A stretch of DNA of 64,000 nucleotides, taken from the NCBI GenBank assembly GCA_024403415.1, contig JAKSRY010000002.1, positions 107,257 to 171,256 of the forward strand, read 5' to 3'. The notes under the pieces were generated by a model. The model was not told where the DNA came from. It saw nothing but the letters and a program-made list of their open reading frames with translations, and did no database searches. How positions within the stretch are numbered: position 1 is the stretch's first letter; the number at the start of each line of letters is the position of its first letter. Source of the DNA: Lachnospiraceae bacterium (GTDB taxonomy: Bacteria > Bacillota > Clostridia > Lachnospirales > Lachnospiraceae). Positions 35,727 through 45,228 of the stretch are shown here, one piece after another. The position numbers and the translations under genes were made by a program.

Positions 35727-36561
35727 GGATATAGATTGCCTGAAGAAGGCCGCATATGAAATAAGAAAAAATCTGCTTGATTTATGTTCCATACAAAGTA
35801 TTCACATAGGTGGAGATTTTTCGGTAGCAGATGTCATGACGGTTCTATGGCAGTACAAAATAAAATATGATCCGAAGAATCCCAAATGGGAGGAGAGAGA
35901 CAGGTTCGTTCTTTCAAAGGGGCATGCTGCTGCAGTAACTGCGTTCAATCAGGCAGCGATAGGCTGCTTTGATGCCGAAGATGTAATAAAAGAATATGCC
36001 TCTGACTGGGGAAGATTTTCAATGCATTCATGCAATCTTGTGAATCCTTATGTTGAGGTTTCGACAGGAAGCCTTGGACATGGTCTTCCTGTTGCATGTG
36101 GAATGGCAGCAGCGCTAAGACTAAAGGGAAATAATACCAGTTTCGTTTATACCGTGATGGGTGACGGAGAACAGTCGGAAGGATCAATCTGGGAAGCTGT
36201 TATGAATGCAGCTCATTATAAGCTTGGAAATCTTGTTGCATTTATAGATAACAATGGATTACAGGCAGATGGATTTGTAGATGATATCACAGGGATAGGT
36301 TCGCTTGAAAAGAAGTACGAAGCTTTTGGATGGAATGTTATTTCTGTTAACGGAAATGATATTTCTGAACTTGTGAAGGTGATGGACAATCTGCCGGACG
36401 CGTCTTCTTTGGTTCCAACGGCAGTTATTTGTCATACGATTAAAGGTTATGGGGTTTCTTCAATTGAAAACGTCCCAAGATGGCATGCAGGCAAAATGAC
36501 CAAGGAGCAGTATGAGAGCAGCCTGAAAGAATTGAATAAGGCATTCGATATGAATTCTTAA
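35719..36561 (+). CDS. transketolase, N-terminal (ThDP-binding) subunit
   Basis: The product has about 280 residues and corresponds to the first third of a classical transketolase. It shows 'LSKGHAAAVTAF', 'STGSLGHGLPVACGMA' and the ThDP motif 'GDGEQSEGSIWEAVMNA...DNNG'. It needs the separate pyrimidine-binding subunit encoded by the next gene. Start ATG 35719 is chosen because 'gatgagg' lies 6 bp upstream. Transketolases move a two-carbon ketol unit between sugar phosphates. A pair inside a glycan locus points to making an unusual sugar rather than central metabolism, but this is inference. Confidence 0.88.
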   Translation: MSKDIDCLKKAAYEIRKNLLDLCSIQSIHIGGDFSVADVMTVLWQYKIKYDPKNPKWEERDRFVLSKGHAAAVTAFNQAAIGCFDAEDVIKEYASDWGRFSMHSCNLVNPYVEVSTGSLGHGLPVACGMAAALRLKGNNTSFVYTVMGDGEQSEGSIWEAVMNAAHYKLGNLVAFIDNNGLQADGFVDDITGIGSLEKKYEAFGWNVISVNGNDISELVKVMDNLPDASSLVPTAVICHTIKGYGVSSIENVPRWHAGKMTKEQYESSLKELNKAFDMNS

Positions 36562-36619
36562 TTATAATGCATGTGTTTTGGACAGTATGTCCGAAAATAC
36601 ACGCAGAATGGTAATTAAT

Positions 36620-37576
36620 ATGGGAAATATGATAATAGACAATACAACTAAAGAGTTTATGCGAGATTGTGTGGGTCAGCACATGAGTGTTATCGGAGAA
36701 AAGGATTCAAAAGTTCTTGTAGTTAATGCAGATCTTATGAAAACCTGCAGAAACTCTTCTTTTGTGGAAAAATATCCGAATAGATCTTTTAACGTAGGAA
36801 TAGCCGAACAGAATCTCATAAGCTTTGCAGCAGGTCTTGCGCACGAAGGATTTAAGCCATATGTTTTTTCAATGGCTCCGTTTTTGAGTATGAGAGCATG
36901 TGAACAATGCCGTACTGATGTTGCTTATGCAAACCTTAATATGAAGATTGTGGGAGCATATTCAGGAGTTTCCGGTGGGATTTCGGGAGCTACCCATTGG
37001 GGAATGGAGGATTGCTCTATATTTGTATCCATGCCCAATATGTCAGTAATTGAATTTAGTGATACTAATCAGGCTAAATCAATACTTGAATCTACTCTTG
37101 AGCATGAAGGACCTGTCTACTTTAGAGTAACGGTTGAACCTACATACAGAATTTATTCAGAAGAAGAGCACTTTGAAGTTGGAGGTTCAAAGGAACTAAA
37201 GGAAGGGTCGGACGGAGTATTCCTGTGTTCAGGCGTGCTTGTAGCCAAGGCGTTGGAAGCTGCAAGAATACTTGAAGAAGAAAAAGGACTTTCAATTGGT
37301 GTTACAGACATGTACTCAATTAAGCCGATAGATGAAGAAGCCATACTGAAAGCTGCTAAAACAGGGCATATTGTTGCTGCACAGGATCATCTGATTCATG
37401 GGGGTCTGTGCTCAGTTATTTCAAATACTCTCGCTCAAAAAGGTTTTGGAATACGTTACAAGGCATTAGGAATTGAAGATAAATTTAATACTATGGCACA
37501 TGCACCGGCATTGTATGAAAAGTTTGGACTTGATATTAATGGACTTAAAGAAGCAATGATAGAATTGTTTGATTGA
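36620..37576 (+). CDS. transketolase, C-terminal (pyrimidine-binding) subunit
   Basis: The product has about 318 residues. It contains the Pyr domain with 'FNVGIAEQNLISFAAGLAHEG' (the conserved Glu activates ThDP) and the transketolase C-terminal domain ('LCSGVLVAKALEAARIL', 'AAQDHLIHGGL'). It pairs with the subunit encoded 58 bp upstream. The start is uncertain: ATG 36608, 36620 and 36629 all lack a strong ribosome site, and the frame is open to a TTG at 36578. Split transketolases of this type are common in Firmicutes and archaea. Confidence 0.87.
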   Translation: MGNMIIDNTTKEFMRDCVGQHMSVIGEKDSKVLVVNADLMKTCRNSSFVEKYPNRSFNVGIAEQNLISFAAGLAHEGFKPYVFSMAPFLSMRACEQCRTDVAYANLNMKIVGAYSGVSGGISGATHWGMEDCSIFVSMPNMSVIEFSDTNQAKSILESTLEHEGPVYFRVTVEPTYRIYSEEEHFEVGGSKELKEGSDGVFLCSGVLVAKALEAARILEEEKGLSIGVTDMYSIKPIDEEAILKAAKTGHIVAAQDHLIHGGLCSVISNTLAQKGFGIRYKALGIEDKFNTMAHAPALYEKFGLDINGLKEAMIELFD

Positions 37577-37654
37577 TTATTCCATTAGAAACATATAAAA
37601 TAGAATGGAATGGATTTAATTTGTTATGAGAATTATTGAAAGCGAGAATTAAAA

Positions 37655-38638
37655 ATGTCCGTTAAGTATCACAATTTTGGTGGAAGAATAGGATGGAATC
37701 TTCAAAAGGTTTTTCCATCTCTTTCCTCAAACAGTTATTTGAAATTACAATTTGTTACACGTCGTAAGCTACAGAAGAAATATATAGATTATTTCCTGAA
37801 TTCCAAAGAAGTTCCTATGCCTTTGGTAGTTAACCTTGAGACGATTAACAGATGTAATTCAAACTGTGCTTTTTGTACAGCAAATAAATATGCGGAGAAG
37901 CGTCCCTATTGTAGGATGGAAGATGAACTCTTCTATCGCATAATAGACCAGCTTGCTGAGTGGGGATATAAAGGGCATCTGACTCTTTATGGAAATAATG
38001 AGCCGTGGCTTGATACAAGAATTGTCGAGTTTCATAAGTATTGTCGTGAAAAACTTCCCGAGTGTTTTATTTTCATGTCAACAAACGGACTTTTGCTGGA
38101 CATTGATAAAGTGAAGTCTGTTCTTCCATATATTGACCAGTTAATAATCAATAACTATTGTGAGGATATGAAACTCCATAAAAATGTTCAGGAAATCTAT
38201 GATTATGCAAAAGAGAATCCTGATGTGTTTAAGGATGTTGAGCTGCTTATTCAGATGAGATATGCAAAGGCTGTCCTTACCAACAGGGCAGGTTCTGCTC
38301 CCAATAAGAAAAATACGCAGAAAATTGTTAATGAAACCTGTTTGATGCCATATACGGATGTGTTTATCTTCCCGGACGGCAGAATGGGAATTTGCTGTTG
38401 TGATAATTTTGAAAGTACTACAATGGCAGATCTTAACAATACACATATTAAGGACGCGTGGAATTCAAAGCAGTATATTAAATTAAGACAGGATATTAAG
38501 AATAGCCGTGCAAATTATCCTTTCTGTAAATATTGTGACTTTATTGATGCAGGTCTCAGAATGGATGCCGTTGACGATGTTCTTAATGGACGTGAAATGC
38601 ATGGAGCAAGACAGAGTCTTCGTCGCAAGAAGAAATAA
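37655..38638 (+). CDS. radical SAM protein with SPASM-like C-terminus
   Basis: The product has 327 residues. The radical SAM cluster site is C-x3-C-x2-C at 67, 71 and 74 within 'NRCNSNCAFC'. The C-terminus has a cysteine-rich segment 'GICCCDNFE' (about 249-257) and 'CKYCDF' (about 291-296), as in SPASM proteins that hold extra iron-sulfur clusters. Such enzymes modify peptides or small molecules by radical chemistry. Genes of this type occur in surface-polysaccharide loci, possibly for sugar or amino-acid side groups, but the substrate is unknown. A weak 8-nt inverted repeat lies upstream (37579-37611). Confidence 0.78.
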   Translation: MSVKYHNFGGRIGWNLQKVFPSLSSNSYLKLQFVTRRKLQKKYIDYFLNSKEVPMPLVVNLETINRCNSNCAFCTANKYAEKRPYCRMEDELFYRIIDQLAEWGYKGHLTLYGNNEPWLDTRIVEFHKYCREKLPECFIFMSTNGLLLDIDKVKSVLPYIDQLIINNYCEDMKLHKNVQEIYDYAKENPDVFKDVELLIQMRYAKAVLTNRAGSAPNKKNTQKIVNETCLMPYTDVFIFPDGRMGICCCDNFESTTMADLNNTHIKDAWNSKQYIKLRQDIKNSRANYPFCKYCDFIDAGLRMDAVDDVLNGREMHGARQSLRRKKK

Positions 38639-38684
38639 AGAGACTATTAATGTAAAAATACCATAAGATTTATGGGAGATTTTG

Positions 38685-40283
38685 ATGGGAAAGAAAGCGT
38701 TAATCATTGGCGCAGGTCCTGCAGGACTTACAGCAGCCTATGAGTTATTAAAACAGAGCAAGGATATAGAGGTTACGGTATTTGAGGAAACCGAGGAGTT
38801 CGGCGGTATTTCAAAGACTGTTAATTATAAGGGAAACAGAATGGATATGGGTGGCCACAGGTTTTTCTCCAAGATACCTGAGGTCAACGAATGGTGGGAT
38901 AATATGCTTCCTATGCAGGGAAGTAAATCTTATGATGATATCTTTCTTGAGAGAGAATCTTCAATAGCTGAGGAAGGTCCTGATCCTGAAAAAGAAGATC
39001 GTGTAATGCTTACCAGACACAGGGTATCGAGAATTCTTTTTGATGATAAATTCTATGATTATCCCATATCTTTGAAGCCTGAAACGTTTAAGAATTTTGG
39101 ATTTATTACGACCATTAAGGTAGGTTTCAGCTATCTTGCGACGATTTTTCATAAGAGACCGGAAACAAACCTTGAAAACTTCTATATAAACAGTTTTGGT
39201 AAAAAACTGTATTCAATGTTTTTTGAGTATTATACAGAGAATCTCTGGGGACGTCATCCTTCTGAAATCGATGCCTCGTGGGGAGCTCAAAGAACAAAGG
39301 GACTTTCTATATTTGGAATTATAAAAGACTTCTTTGGACGTCTGTTTAAGGTTAAAAACAGAAAAGTAAATACTTCACTTATTGAAGAGTTCAAATATCC
39401 CAAGTTGGGTCCAGGACAGTTATGGGAAGTTACCGCGGCAGAAATCGAGAAGCTTGGTGGTAAAATCGTCAAGAATGCTAAGGTTACAAAAGTTCACAAG
39501 AATGATAAAGGTGTTATTGAATACCTGACTTATGTTGATACTAAGAGTAATGAAGAAAAGCAGGTAAGCGGAGATTACTTTATTTCTTCCATGCCGGTCA
39601 GAGATTTGGTCGCAGGAATGAATGATGTTCCTGAAAATGAGGCCAGGATTGCTGACGGATTACCTTATCGTGATTATATGACACTTGGAGTTTTGGTACC
39701 GAGACTGAAGCTTCAAAACAAAACCTCCATTAAAACAATGGGAAATATTGTTCCGGATAACTGGGTATATGTTCAGGACAGAAGAGTCAAGCTTGGAAGA
39801 TTTCAGATTTATAACAACTGGTCTCCTTATATGATAAAGGATTTGGAGAACACAGTCTGGATCGGACTTGAGTACTTTGTAAATGAAGGTGATGAGCACT
39901 GGAATATGACAGAGGATGAGTTCGCAAAGCTCGGAATCGATGAAATGGTTAAGCTTGGACTTATAGAGTCAGCCGATGAAGTTATCGATTATCATATGGA
40001 AAAGGTTAAGAAAGCATATCCGGCATACTTTGATACATATGATAAAATGGATACACTTGTTGATTACTTAAAGAAGATTGATAACCTGTATTGTGTTGGA
40101 CGAAACGGACAGCATAGATACAATAATATTGACCACAGTATGGTTACTTCTTTTGAGACAGTTAAGGCTATTATTTCAGGAGACAATAATAAGGATAAGA
40201 TATGGTCAGTTAATACTGAACAGGAATATCATGAAACTTCTGAGGCTTCTGAAGAAAAGAAGGACGAAGTTGAGGTTGATTAA
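38685..40283 (+). CDS. FAD-dependent NAD(P)-binding oxidoreductase (UGM/protoporphyrinogen-oxidase-like)
   Basis: The product has 532 residues. The N-terminal dinucleotide site '[16 protein letters not shown]' (about 7-22) is followed by an acidic residue at the end of strand 2 ('VFEE') and by '[23 protein letters not shown]', the pattern of amine-oxidase/UDP-galactopyranose-mutase-like flavoproteins. Members near glycosyltransferases are often annotated as UDP-galactopyranose mutase relatives or sugar-lipid oxidoreductases. The C-terminus is a Glu/Lys-rich tail. Start ATG 38685 has 'gggag' 6 bp upstream. It is followed by a hairpin terminator, so it probably ends a transcript. Function is open between mutase and oxidoreductase. 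Confidence 0.75.
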   Translation: MGKKALIIGAGPAGLTAAYELLKQSKDIEVTVFEETEEFGGISKTVNYKGNRMDMGGHRFFSKIPEVNEWWDNMLPMQGSKSYDDIFLERESSIAEEGPDPEKEDRVMLTRHRVSRILFDDKFYDYPISLKPETFKNFGFITTIKVGFSYLATIFHKRPETNLENFYINSFGKKLYSMFFEYYTENLWGRHPSEIDASWGAQRTKGLSIFGIIKDFFGRLFKVKNRKVNTSLIEEFKYPKLGPGQLWEVTAAEIEKLGGKIVKNAKVTKVHKNDKGVIEYLTYVDTKSNEEKQVSGDYFISSMPVRDLVAGMNDVPENEARIADGLPYRDYMTLGVLVPRLKLQNKTSIKTMGNIVPDNWVYVQDRRVKLGRFQIYNNWSPYMIKDLENTVWIGLEYFVNEGDEHWNMTEDEFAKLGIDEMVKLGLIESADEVIDYHMEKVKKAYPAYFDTYDKMDTLVDYLKKIDNLYCVGRNGQHRYNNIDHSMVTSFETVKAIISGDNNKDKIWSVNTEQEYHETSEASEEKKDEVEVD

Positions 40284-40306
40284 ATAAATACGAAGTCTTA
40301 TACAGT

Positions 40307-40326
40307 CCCCCGCATGATGGCGGGGG
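40307..40326 (+). terminator. hairpin terminator after the flavoprotein gene
   Basis: A 7-bp G+C stem, CCCCCGC (40307-40313) and GCGGGGG (40320-40326), has a 6-nt loop. The downstream sequence is A+T-rich but not a pure T run, so termination may be partial. Confidence 0.65.
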
Positions 40327-40419
40327 ATAATTTATATTAAATAGAATCTGCGTATATTAATTTCAGCTAAAGATAAACAATGTTGCATTTGTTTGATAAT
40401 AAATGTGTTTGGTGAATAT

Positions 40420-41253
40420 ATGAATAATACAAAAAAAATAGTTTCTGTCCAGGATATTTCATGTTTCGGTCAGTGTTCACTTACTGTGGCATTACCGGTT
40501 CTTTCAGCTTATGGAATAGAAACTGCTATCCTGCCATCAGCTATTCTTAGTACACACACCGGTGGATTTAAGAATTATACCGTGCTTGATCTTACAGATG
40601 AGATGCCTAAAATAGTCAGGCACTGGCATGAGGAAAATATTAAATTCGATGCAATCTATACAGGGTATATCGGTGATACAAGACAGTTTAGTCTGATTAA
40701 AGATATGCGCTCCTTACTGAATCCGGGTGGTCTGTTACTGGTTGATCCTGCCATGGCGGATTTTGGAAAACTATATTCAGCATTGGATAATAGCATAGTT
40801 GATGGGATGAAAAGCCTGATATGTGAAGCAGATGTAATTTGTCCGAATATTACCGAAGCAGCTTTCCTTTTAGGGAAAGAGTATTGTGAGAATCCATCTG
40901 CAGAGCAGGTGAAAAGCATGCTTAGAGATCTTTGCAGTATGGGTCCGAAGATTTCCATTATGACAGGGGTTTCGCCTGAGGATGGTAAGATTGGTGCTAT
41001 GGCATATGATGCGGCAGACGATAAATTCACTGAATTTTATTCTGAACGCGTTCCGCATACTTTTCATGGAACGGGAGATGTTTTTGCAAGTGTTTTGTTT
41101 GCAAATATAATAAATGGAAAACCATTAAGTGAGGCGCTTGAAGATGCCTGCGAATTTGTCGTTAAAGCCATTAATGAAACCGTAGATGATCCTTCTCATG
41201 GATATGGCGTTAGATTTGAACAGGTAATTAACAGCTGGTGTAAGAATAAATGA
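40420..41253 (+). CDS. pyridoxal/pyridoxine kinase (PdxK/PdxY-type ribokinase family)
   Basis: The product has about 277 residues. It begins 'KIVSVQDISCFGQCSLTVALPVL', as in bacterial pyridoxamine kinases of Firmicutes, and carries the anion-hole/catalytic base block 'FHGTGDVFAS' near the C-terminus. It phosphorylates B6 vitamers with ATP to yield PLP. Two PLP/PMP sugar enzymes are in the same region, but this is likely a housekeeping salvage gene. Start ATG 40420 has 'ggtga' upstream; the frame also allows a TTG at 40393. It overlaps the next gene by 4 bp (ATGA). Confidence 0.85.
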   Translation: MNNTKKIVSVQDISCFGQCSLTVALPVLSAYGIETAILPSAILSTHTGGFKNYTVLDLTDEMPKIVRHWHEENIKFDAIYTGYIGDTRQFSLIKDMRSLLNPGGLLLVDPAMADFGKLYSALDNSIVDGMKSLICEADVICPNITEAAFLLGKEYCENPSAEQVKSMLRDLCSMGPKISIMTGVSPEDGKIGAMAYDAADDKFTEFYSERVPHTFHGTGDVFASVLFANIINGKPLSEALEDACEFVVKAINETVDDPSHGYGVRFEQVINSWCKNK

Positions 41254-41843
41254 AAAGAAATATAGTATTTGATGTGGGTGAAGTATTATTTTCATACAGA
41301 TGGATAGATGCTCTGGCAGAGACAGGAATTCCGTATGAAGAAGCTCAGGTTATTGGTCCGCAAATGTTCGAGAGTCCCTACTGGCCAGGCCTTGATTTGG
41401 GAAATGGCGACTATTTTGAACTTGCCCGAGAAATAGCTAAAGAATATCCGAAATATGAAAATGAAATAATGAAGTTTTTTACAGATGTGGATAACTTATA
41501 TATTTCAAGACCAAGGGTATGGGACGAGGTAGAACGTCTTAAGGCAAAAGGTTACAGATTATATATATTGTCAAATTATCCGAGTTATATGTTCGAGAAG
41601 CACACAAAAGACAAGGCATTCATGAAATGTATGGATGGTATTCTTGTTTCCTATATGGTTCACCTGAATAAACCTAATCCGGAAATGTATCAGGAATTAT
41701 TCAGACGCTTTGAAATCAAGCCTGAAGAAAGCCTGTATTTTGATGATAAAAAAGAAAATACGGATATGGCTGTAAGTCTTGGGATGGATTCAGTTACTGT
41801 TATGAGTGAGGAGCATCTTTTAACTGAACTGGCAAAGCTTTGA
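41250..41843 (+). CDS. HAD-superfamily hydrolase (YihX-like)
   Basis: The product has 197 residues. It opens with 'NIVFDVGEVLFSY': motif I has Asp8 followed by x-Gly, as in YihX-type sugar-phosphate phosphatases. Motif II/III is in 'LYILSNYPS' and motif IV is 'YFDDKKENTDMAVSLGM'. It probably dephosphorylates a small phosphorylated metabolite in the cytoplasm. Its start overlaps the kinase stop, so the two are translationally coupled. Confidence 0.82.
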   Translation: MKRNIVFDVGEVLFSYRWIDALAETGIPYEEAQVIGPQMFESPYWPGLDLGNGDYFELAREIAKEYPKYENEIMKFFTDVDNLYISRPRVWDEVERLKAKGYRLYILSNYPSYMFEKHTKDKAFMKCMDGILVSYMVHLNKPNPEMYQELFRRFEIKPEESLYFDDKKENTDMAVSLGMDSVTVMSEEHLLTELAKL

Positions 41844-41864
41844 TATTATTTTTGGGGATAGGAT

Positions 41865-41894
41865 TTGGTATATAAGAATATATTATTATAGAAT
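41865..41894 (+). promoter_or_regulatory. possible promoter for the GH127 gene
   Basis: TTGGTA (41865-41870), an 18-bp A+T-rich spacer and TAGAAT (41889-41894) lie about 70 bp before the start codon at 41961. The sequence is A+T-rich overall, so chance similarity is possible. Confidence 0.4.
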
Positions 41895-41960
41895 AATAGT
41901 GAAAATGTGACTGATGCCACCACATAATGGTAGGTGAGATAGAATTGAAGGAGAGAGGGT

Positions 41961-43850
41961 ATGATTTCATCATTAAAATTGGGAGAAGTAAAATTATTAT
42001 CAAGTATTTTCAAGGACAGAGTTGAACTTGACAAGGCATATTTAAAAGAATTGAATTCCATGAGCCTTCTTCAGAACTTTTACCTTGAAGCAGGAGTAAT
42101 AATGCCCGGTATGCAGAATGTTCCGGATCCATTGAACACGCATTTGCATTGGGGATGGGAAGCACCGGTAAGTCAGTTAAGAGGACACTTTCTTGGACAC
42201 TGGATGTCAGCCGCATCTGTCATTATTGCAACTGAAGGTGATGAGGAATTAAGAGTTAAACTTGAATATATAGTAAATGAATTGAAACGCTGCCAGGAAA
42301 TAAATGGCGGTGAGTGGGTAGGTTCAATACCAGAGAAGTATTTCGAGAGACTGACAGCAGATGATTACATATGGTCTCCACAGTATACGATGCATAAAAC
42401 AGCCCTAGGACTTATGGATGCATATAGAAATACCGGAAATGAAACAGCTCTTGAGGTGCTGGATAAATTAAGCAACTGGTACATAAGATGGACTGATGAG
42501 ATGAAAAAGAGATGTCCTAAAGCTATTCATAAGGGCGAAGAAGGCGGAATGCTTGAAGTGTGGGCTATTATGTACGAACTCACAGGAAAAGACAAGTACA
42601 TGCAGCTTGCAAAAATATACGCTGAACAGGGAATATTCGAGTCACTTGCAAGCGGAAAAGATCCACTTACAAATAACCATATGAATGCATCAATTCCTCA
42701 TGCTCATGGTGCGGCAATGATGTACAGAATTACAGGAGATGAGTATTGGCATAAGGTGATTGACAGCTTCTGGAAGGTTGCCGTAGAAGACAGACAGGCA
42801 TATTGTACCGGAGGCCAGGGCTCAGGAGAATTCTGGGTACCGGCACTTAAAAATTCTCAGTTCATCGGAGACAGGACACAGGAATTCTGTACTGTATATA
42901 ATATGGTTCGTTTTGCAGACTATATGTTCAAATATACAGGAGAGTCAAAGTACCTTGATTATATTGAGAGAAATATATACAATGGTTTCCTTGCTCAACA
43001 GAATAAGTTTACCGGTATGCCTACATACTTCCTTCCTATGACTGCAGGTGCAAAGAAGACCTGGGGATCAAAGAGAAATGATTTCTGGTGCTGTAGCGGA
43101 ACTATGGTGCAGGCTCCAACTTTGTATTCATCATTAACTTTTTATCAGGTTATAAATAAAGATGCAAATGCCGAGAAGGTGGCTGGGGCTGATAATGATG
43201 TCACAGACAGAATTATAGTTGCTCAATACATTCCTGCAGAACTCGATACCGAATTATCGACCGGATCAAAAGTAAATATCATCCAGAAGATGGATATGGA
43301 ACACTATGATAACCAGTCATTGTTTGACGAACTTGGAAGTGAGATGGTTTCAAGATGGAAGTATTCATATAAGATTAAGTCTGAGGATGAATTTGTATTA
43401 TCATTCAGAATCCCTGAATGGGTAGATAAATTGCCAATAATGATAATGAATGGTCAGAAGATTGATTTAGATGGATGCAATGAAAACATGAATTCTGAGG
43501 GAATATGGATTAAAGATGGCTTTATCAATGTCCTGAAGAAGTGGGAAGACGATGAGATATCTATCCTTATGATGCCTACCTATCGTTTATCAGAACTGCC
43601 TGACAGAAAAGAAAGAGTTGCAATTCTTGATGGACCGATTGTACTTGCGGCAGTGTGTGAAAAGGGTGAGGTTCCATCACTCAACGGACAGGAACCTGAA
43701 AAGGTATTGAATAAGCTTACTGAACATACCTATGATAAGTTCCCATGGCAGCAGAACACATATGTAATGGCTTCGGGAGCGAAGGATTATACATTCAGAG
43801 CATTGTATGATATAACGGATGAGTCGTATACGTTGTATATAGGAAGATAA
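41961..43850 (+). CDS. GH127 beta-L-arabinofuranosidase-like glycosidase
   Basis: The product has 629 residues without a signal peptide, so it is cytoplasmic. Features of GH127 (DUF1680) are 'QLRGHFLGHWMSA', 'YTMHKTALGLMDAYRNTGN', 'HMNASIPHAHGAAMMYR', 'YCTGGQGSGEFW' and the cysteine pair W-C-C-S-G-T (Cys377-378). The zinc-bound cysteine acts as nucleophile in characterised members. It would release L-arabinofuranose (or a related sugar) from imported oligosaccharides. It has its own promoter candidate, and glycan catabolism is more likely than polymer synthesis. Confidence 0.85.
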   Translation: MISSLKLGEVKLLSSIFKDRVELDKAYLKELNSMSLLQNFYLEAGVIMPGMQNVPDPLNTHLHWGWEAPVSQLRGHFLGHWMSAASVIIATEGDEELRVKLEYIVNELKRCQEINGGEWVGSIPEKYFERLTADDYIWSPQYTMHKTALGLMDAYRNTGNETALEVLDKLSNWYIRWTDEMKKRCPKAIHKGEEGGMLEVWAIMYELTGKDKYMQLAKIYAEQGIFESLASGKDPLTNNHMNASIPHAHGAAMMYRITGDEYWHKVIDSFWKVAVEDRQAYCTGGQGSGEFWVPALKNSQFIGDRTQEFCTVYNMVRFADYMFKYTGESKYLDYIERNIYNGFLAQQNKFTGMPTYFLPMTAGAKKTWGSKRNDFWCCSGTMVQAPTLYSSLTFYQVINKDANAEKVAGADNDVTDRIIVAQYIPAELDTELSTGSKVNIIQKMDMEHYDNQSLFDELGSEMVSRWKYSYKIKSEDEFVLSFRIPEWVDKLPIMIMNGQKIDLDGCNENMNSEGIWIKDGFINVLKKWEDDEISILMMPTYRLSELPDRKERVAILDGPIVLAAVCEKGEVPSLNGQEPEKVLNKLTEHTYDKFPWQQNTYVMASGAKDYTFRALYDITDESYTLYIGR

Positions 43851-43931
43851 GTATTTATTTTATACTGTGTTTATCATATAAGTTCCTTTATACATTTGGG
43901 TTTAGTAATTCGAAAAGGTATGTTTTGTATT

Positions 43932-43960
43932 TTGGATTTGAGAATGGCCTACAATATAAG
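43932..43960 (+). promoter_or_regulatory. sigma-A type promoter for the sugar aminotransferase
   Basis: TTGGAT (43932-43937), a 17-bp spacer and TATAAG (43955-43960) are present. Immediately downstream, at the expected transcription start, lies an inverted repeat TGTGGT-N7-ACCACA (43963-43981) that could be an operator. The gene starts at 44039. Confidence 0.55.
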
Positions 43961-44038
43961 TATGTGGTAAAAATGACCACAAAATACTTTGCAAATAGTA
44001 GGCAGATATAATGGTTTATTTTTCGAAAGGAAGAAACT

Positions 44039-45130
44039 GTGAAAGTAGAATACACAGCACTTAAAAGAAACTTTGGTTTATATGAAAAGGAATATGAAGA
44101 AGCTGCATTAAGAGCATTAAGATCAGGCTGGTATATTATGGGACCTGAACTTGAAAAGTTTGAAGCAGATTTTGCAGCCAAGATGGGAGTAAAGTATTGT
44201 ATCGGAGTTAATTCAGGTACTGATGCACTTATCCTTGCAGTGCGTGCTCTTGGTATTAAAGAAGGTGACGCGGTTATTGTTCCCGCCGGAACATATATTG
44301 CTTCTGTTCTTGGAGTGACTGAAAATGGTGCTACTCCGATTTACGTTGATTCCAATGATTTTTTGTTGATTGACGCGGATAAGATTGAGGAAGCCATTAC
44401 ATCTAAAACAAAAGCGATTTTGCCGGTTCATATGTATGGCCAGGCTTGCAATATGACTAAGATTTGCGAGATAGCTGAAAAACATAATTTGAAGGTTGTG
44501 GAAGACTGTGCACAGTGTCACGGATCTACCTGGGATGGAAAATATACCGGTTCGTTTGGTGACATAGCCTGTTTTAGCTTTTATCCTACTAAACCTCTTG
44601 GAGCGTTTGGCGATGCAGGTGCTCTGCTTACTAATGATGAAGAACTGGCGAATAAGTTAAGAATGCTTCGTAATTATGGCAGCAGAAAGAAGTATATAAA
44701 TGAATTTACAGGTATTAATTCTCGTCTTGATGAAATTCATGCAGCAATGCTTTCAATAGGCCTTAGCCATCTTGATGAGATGAATGAAAACAGAATAGGA
44801 ATTGCAGAAAGATATCTGTCAGGAATGAATAATCCCAAAGTTAAACTTCCGCTTACTGACAGTAAAGCAAAGCATGTATTTCATCTGTTTCCTGTTCTTG
44901 TCGAAAATCAGGAAGATTTTCAAAAATATCTATTGGATAATGGAATTAAGTCACTTGTACATTATCCTGTTCCGCCATTCGTTGCAGAATGTTATAAGGA
45001 GCAGGGACACAACTGGGACGAGTATCCTAAGGCTTCATATATTGCAAAACATGAAGTTAGTCTTCCGATATATTCAGGTATGCCAGAGGAGGAAATTGAC
45101 TATGTGATAAAGGTTGTCAATGAGTATTGA
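44039..45130 (+). CDS. DegT/DnrJ/EryC1 sugar aminotransferase (FdtB/QdtB-like)
   Basis: The product has 363 residues of the sugar-aminotransferase family. The PLP lysine is Lys185 in '[18 protein letters not shown]', and '[22 protein letters not shown]' and '[25 protein letters not shown]' are typical blocks of 3-aminotransferases acting on dTDP-3-keto-6-deoxyhexoses. Together with the FdtA-like isomerase at 19276 it could make dTDP-Fuc3N or -Qui3N, although the genes lie 24 kb apart. The start is GTG 44039 behind 'gaaaggaag'. It ends at a strong bidirectional terminator. Confidence 0.85.
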   Translation: MKVEYTALKRNFGLYEKEYEEAALRALRSGWYIMGPELEKFEADFAAKMGVKYCIGVNSGTDALILAVRALGIKEGDAVIVPAGTYIASVLGVTENGATPIYVDSNDFLLIDADKIEEAITSKTKAILPVHMYGQACNMTKICEIAEKHNLKVVEDCAQCHGSTWDGKYTGSFGDIACFSFYPTKPLGAFGDAGALLTNDEELANKLRMLRNYGSRKKYINEFTGINSRLDEIHAAMLSIGLSHLDEMNENRIGIAERYLSGMNNPKVKLPLTDSKAKHVFHLFPVLVENQEDFQKYLLDNGIKSLVHYPVPPFVAECYKEQGHNWDEYPKASYIAKHEVSLPIYSGMPEEEIDYVIKVVNEY

Positions 45131-45168
45131 TTTGGGGGATTTCTCTATATTATTGGTAATGTGTAATA

Positions 45169-45215
45169 ATCATAACAAAGAGCGAATGTTATTTGCATTC
45201 GCTTTTTGTTATGAT
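45169..45215. terminator. bidirectional terminator between converging genes
   Basis: A 20-bp stem with one mismatch runs from ATCATAACAAAG-AGCGAATG (45169-45188) to the matching arm at 45196-45215, with a 7-nt loop. T runs flank the G+C core on both strands. It serves the aminotransferase (+) and the GT39-like gene (-). Confidence 0.8.
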
Positions 45216-45228
45216 ATTTATGTGAGGG

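Noticed and set aside
37579-37611. 8-nt inverted repeat before the radical SAM gene as a terminator
   Set aside because: Short A+T-rich arms, a 17-nt loop and no T run.
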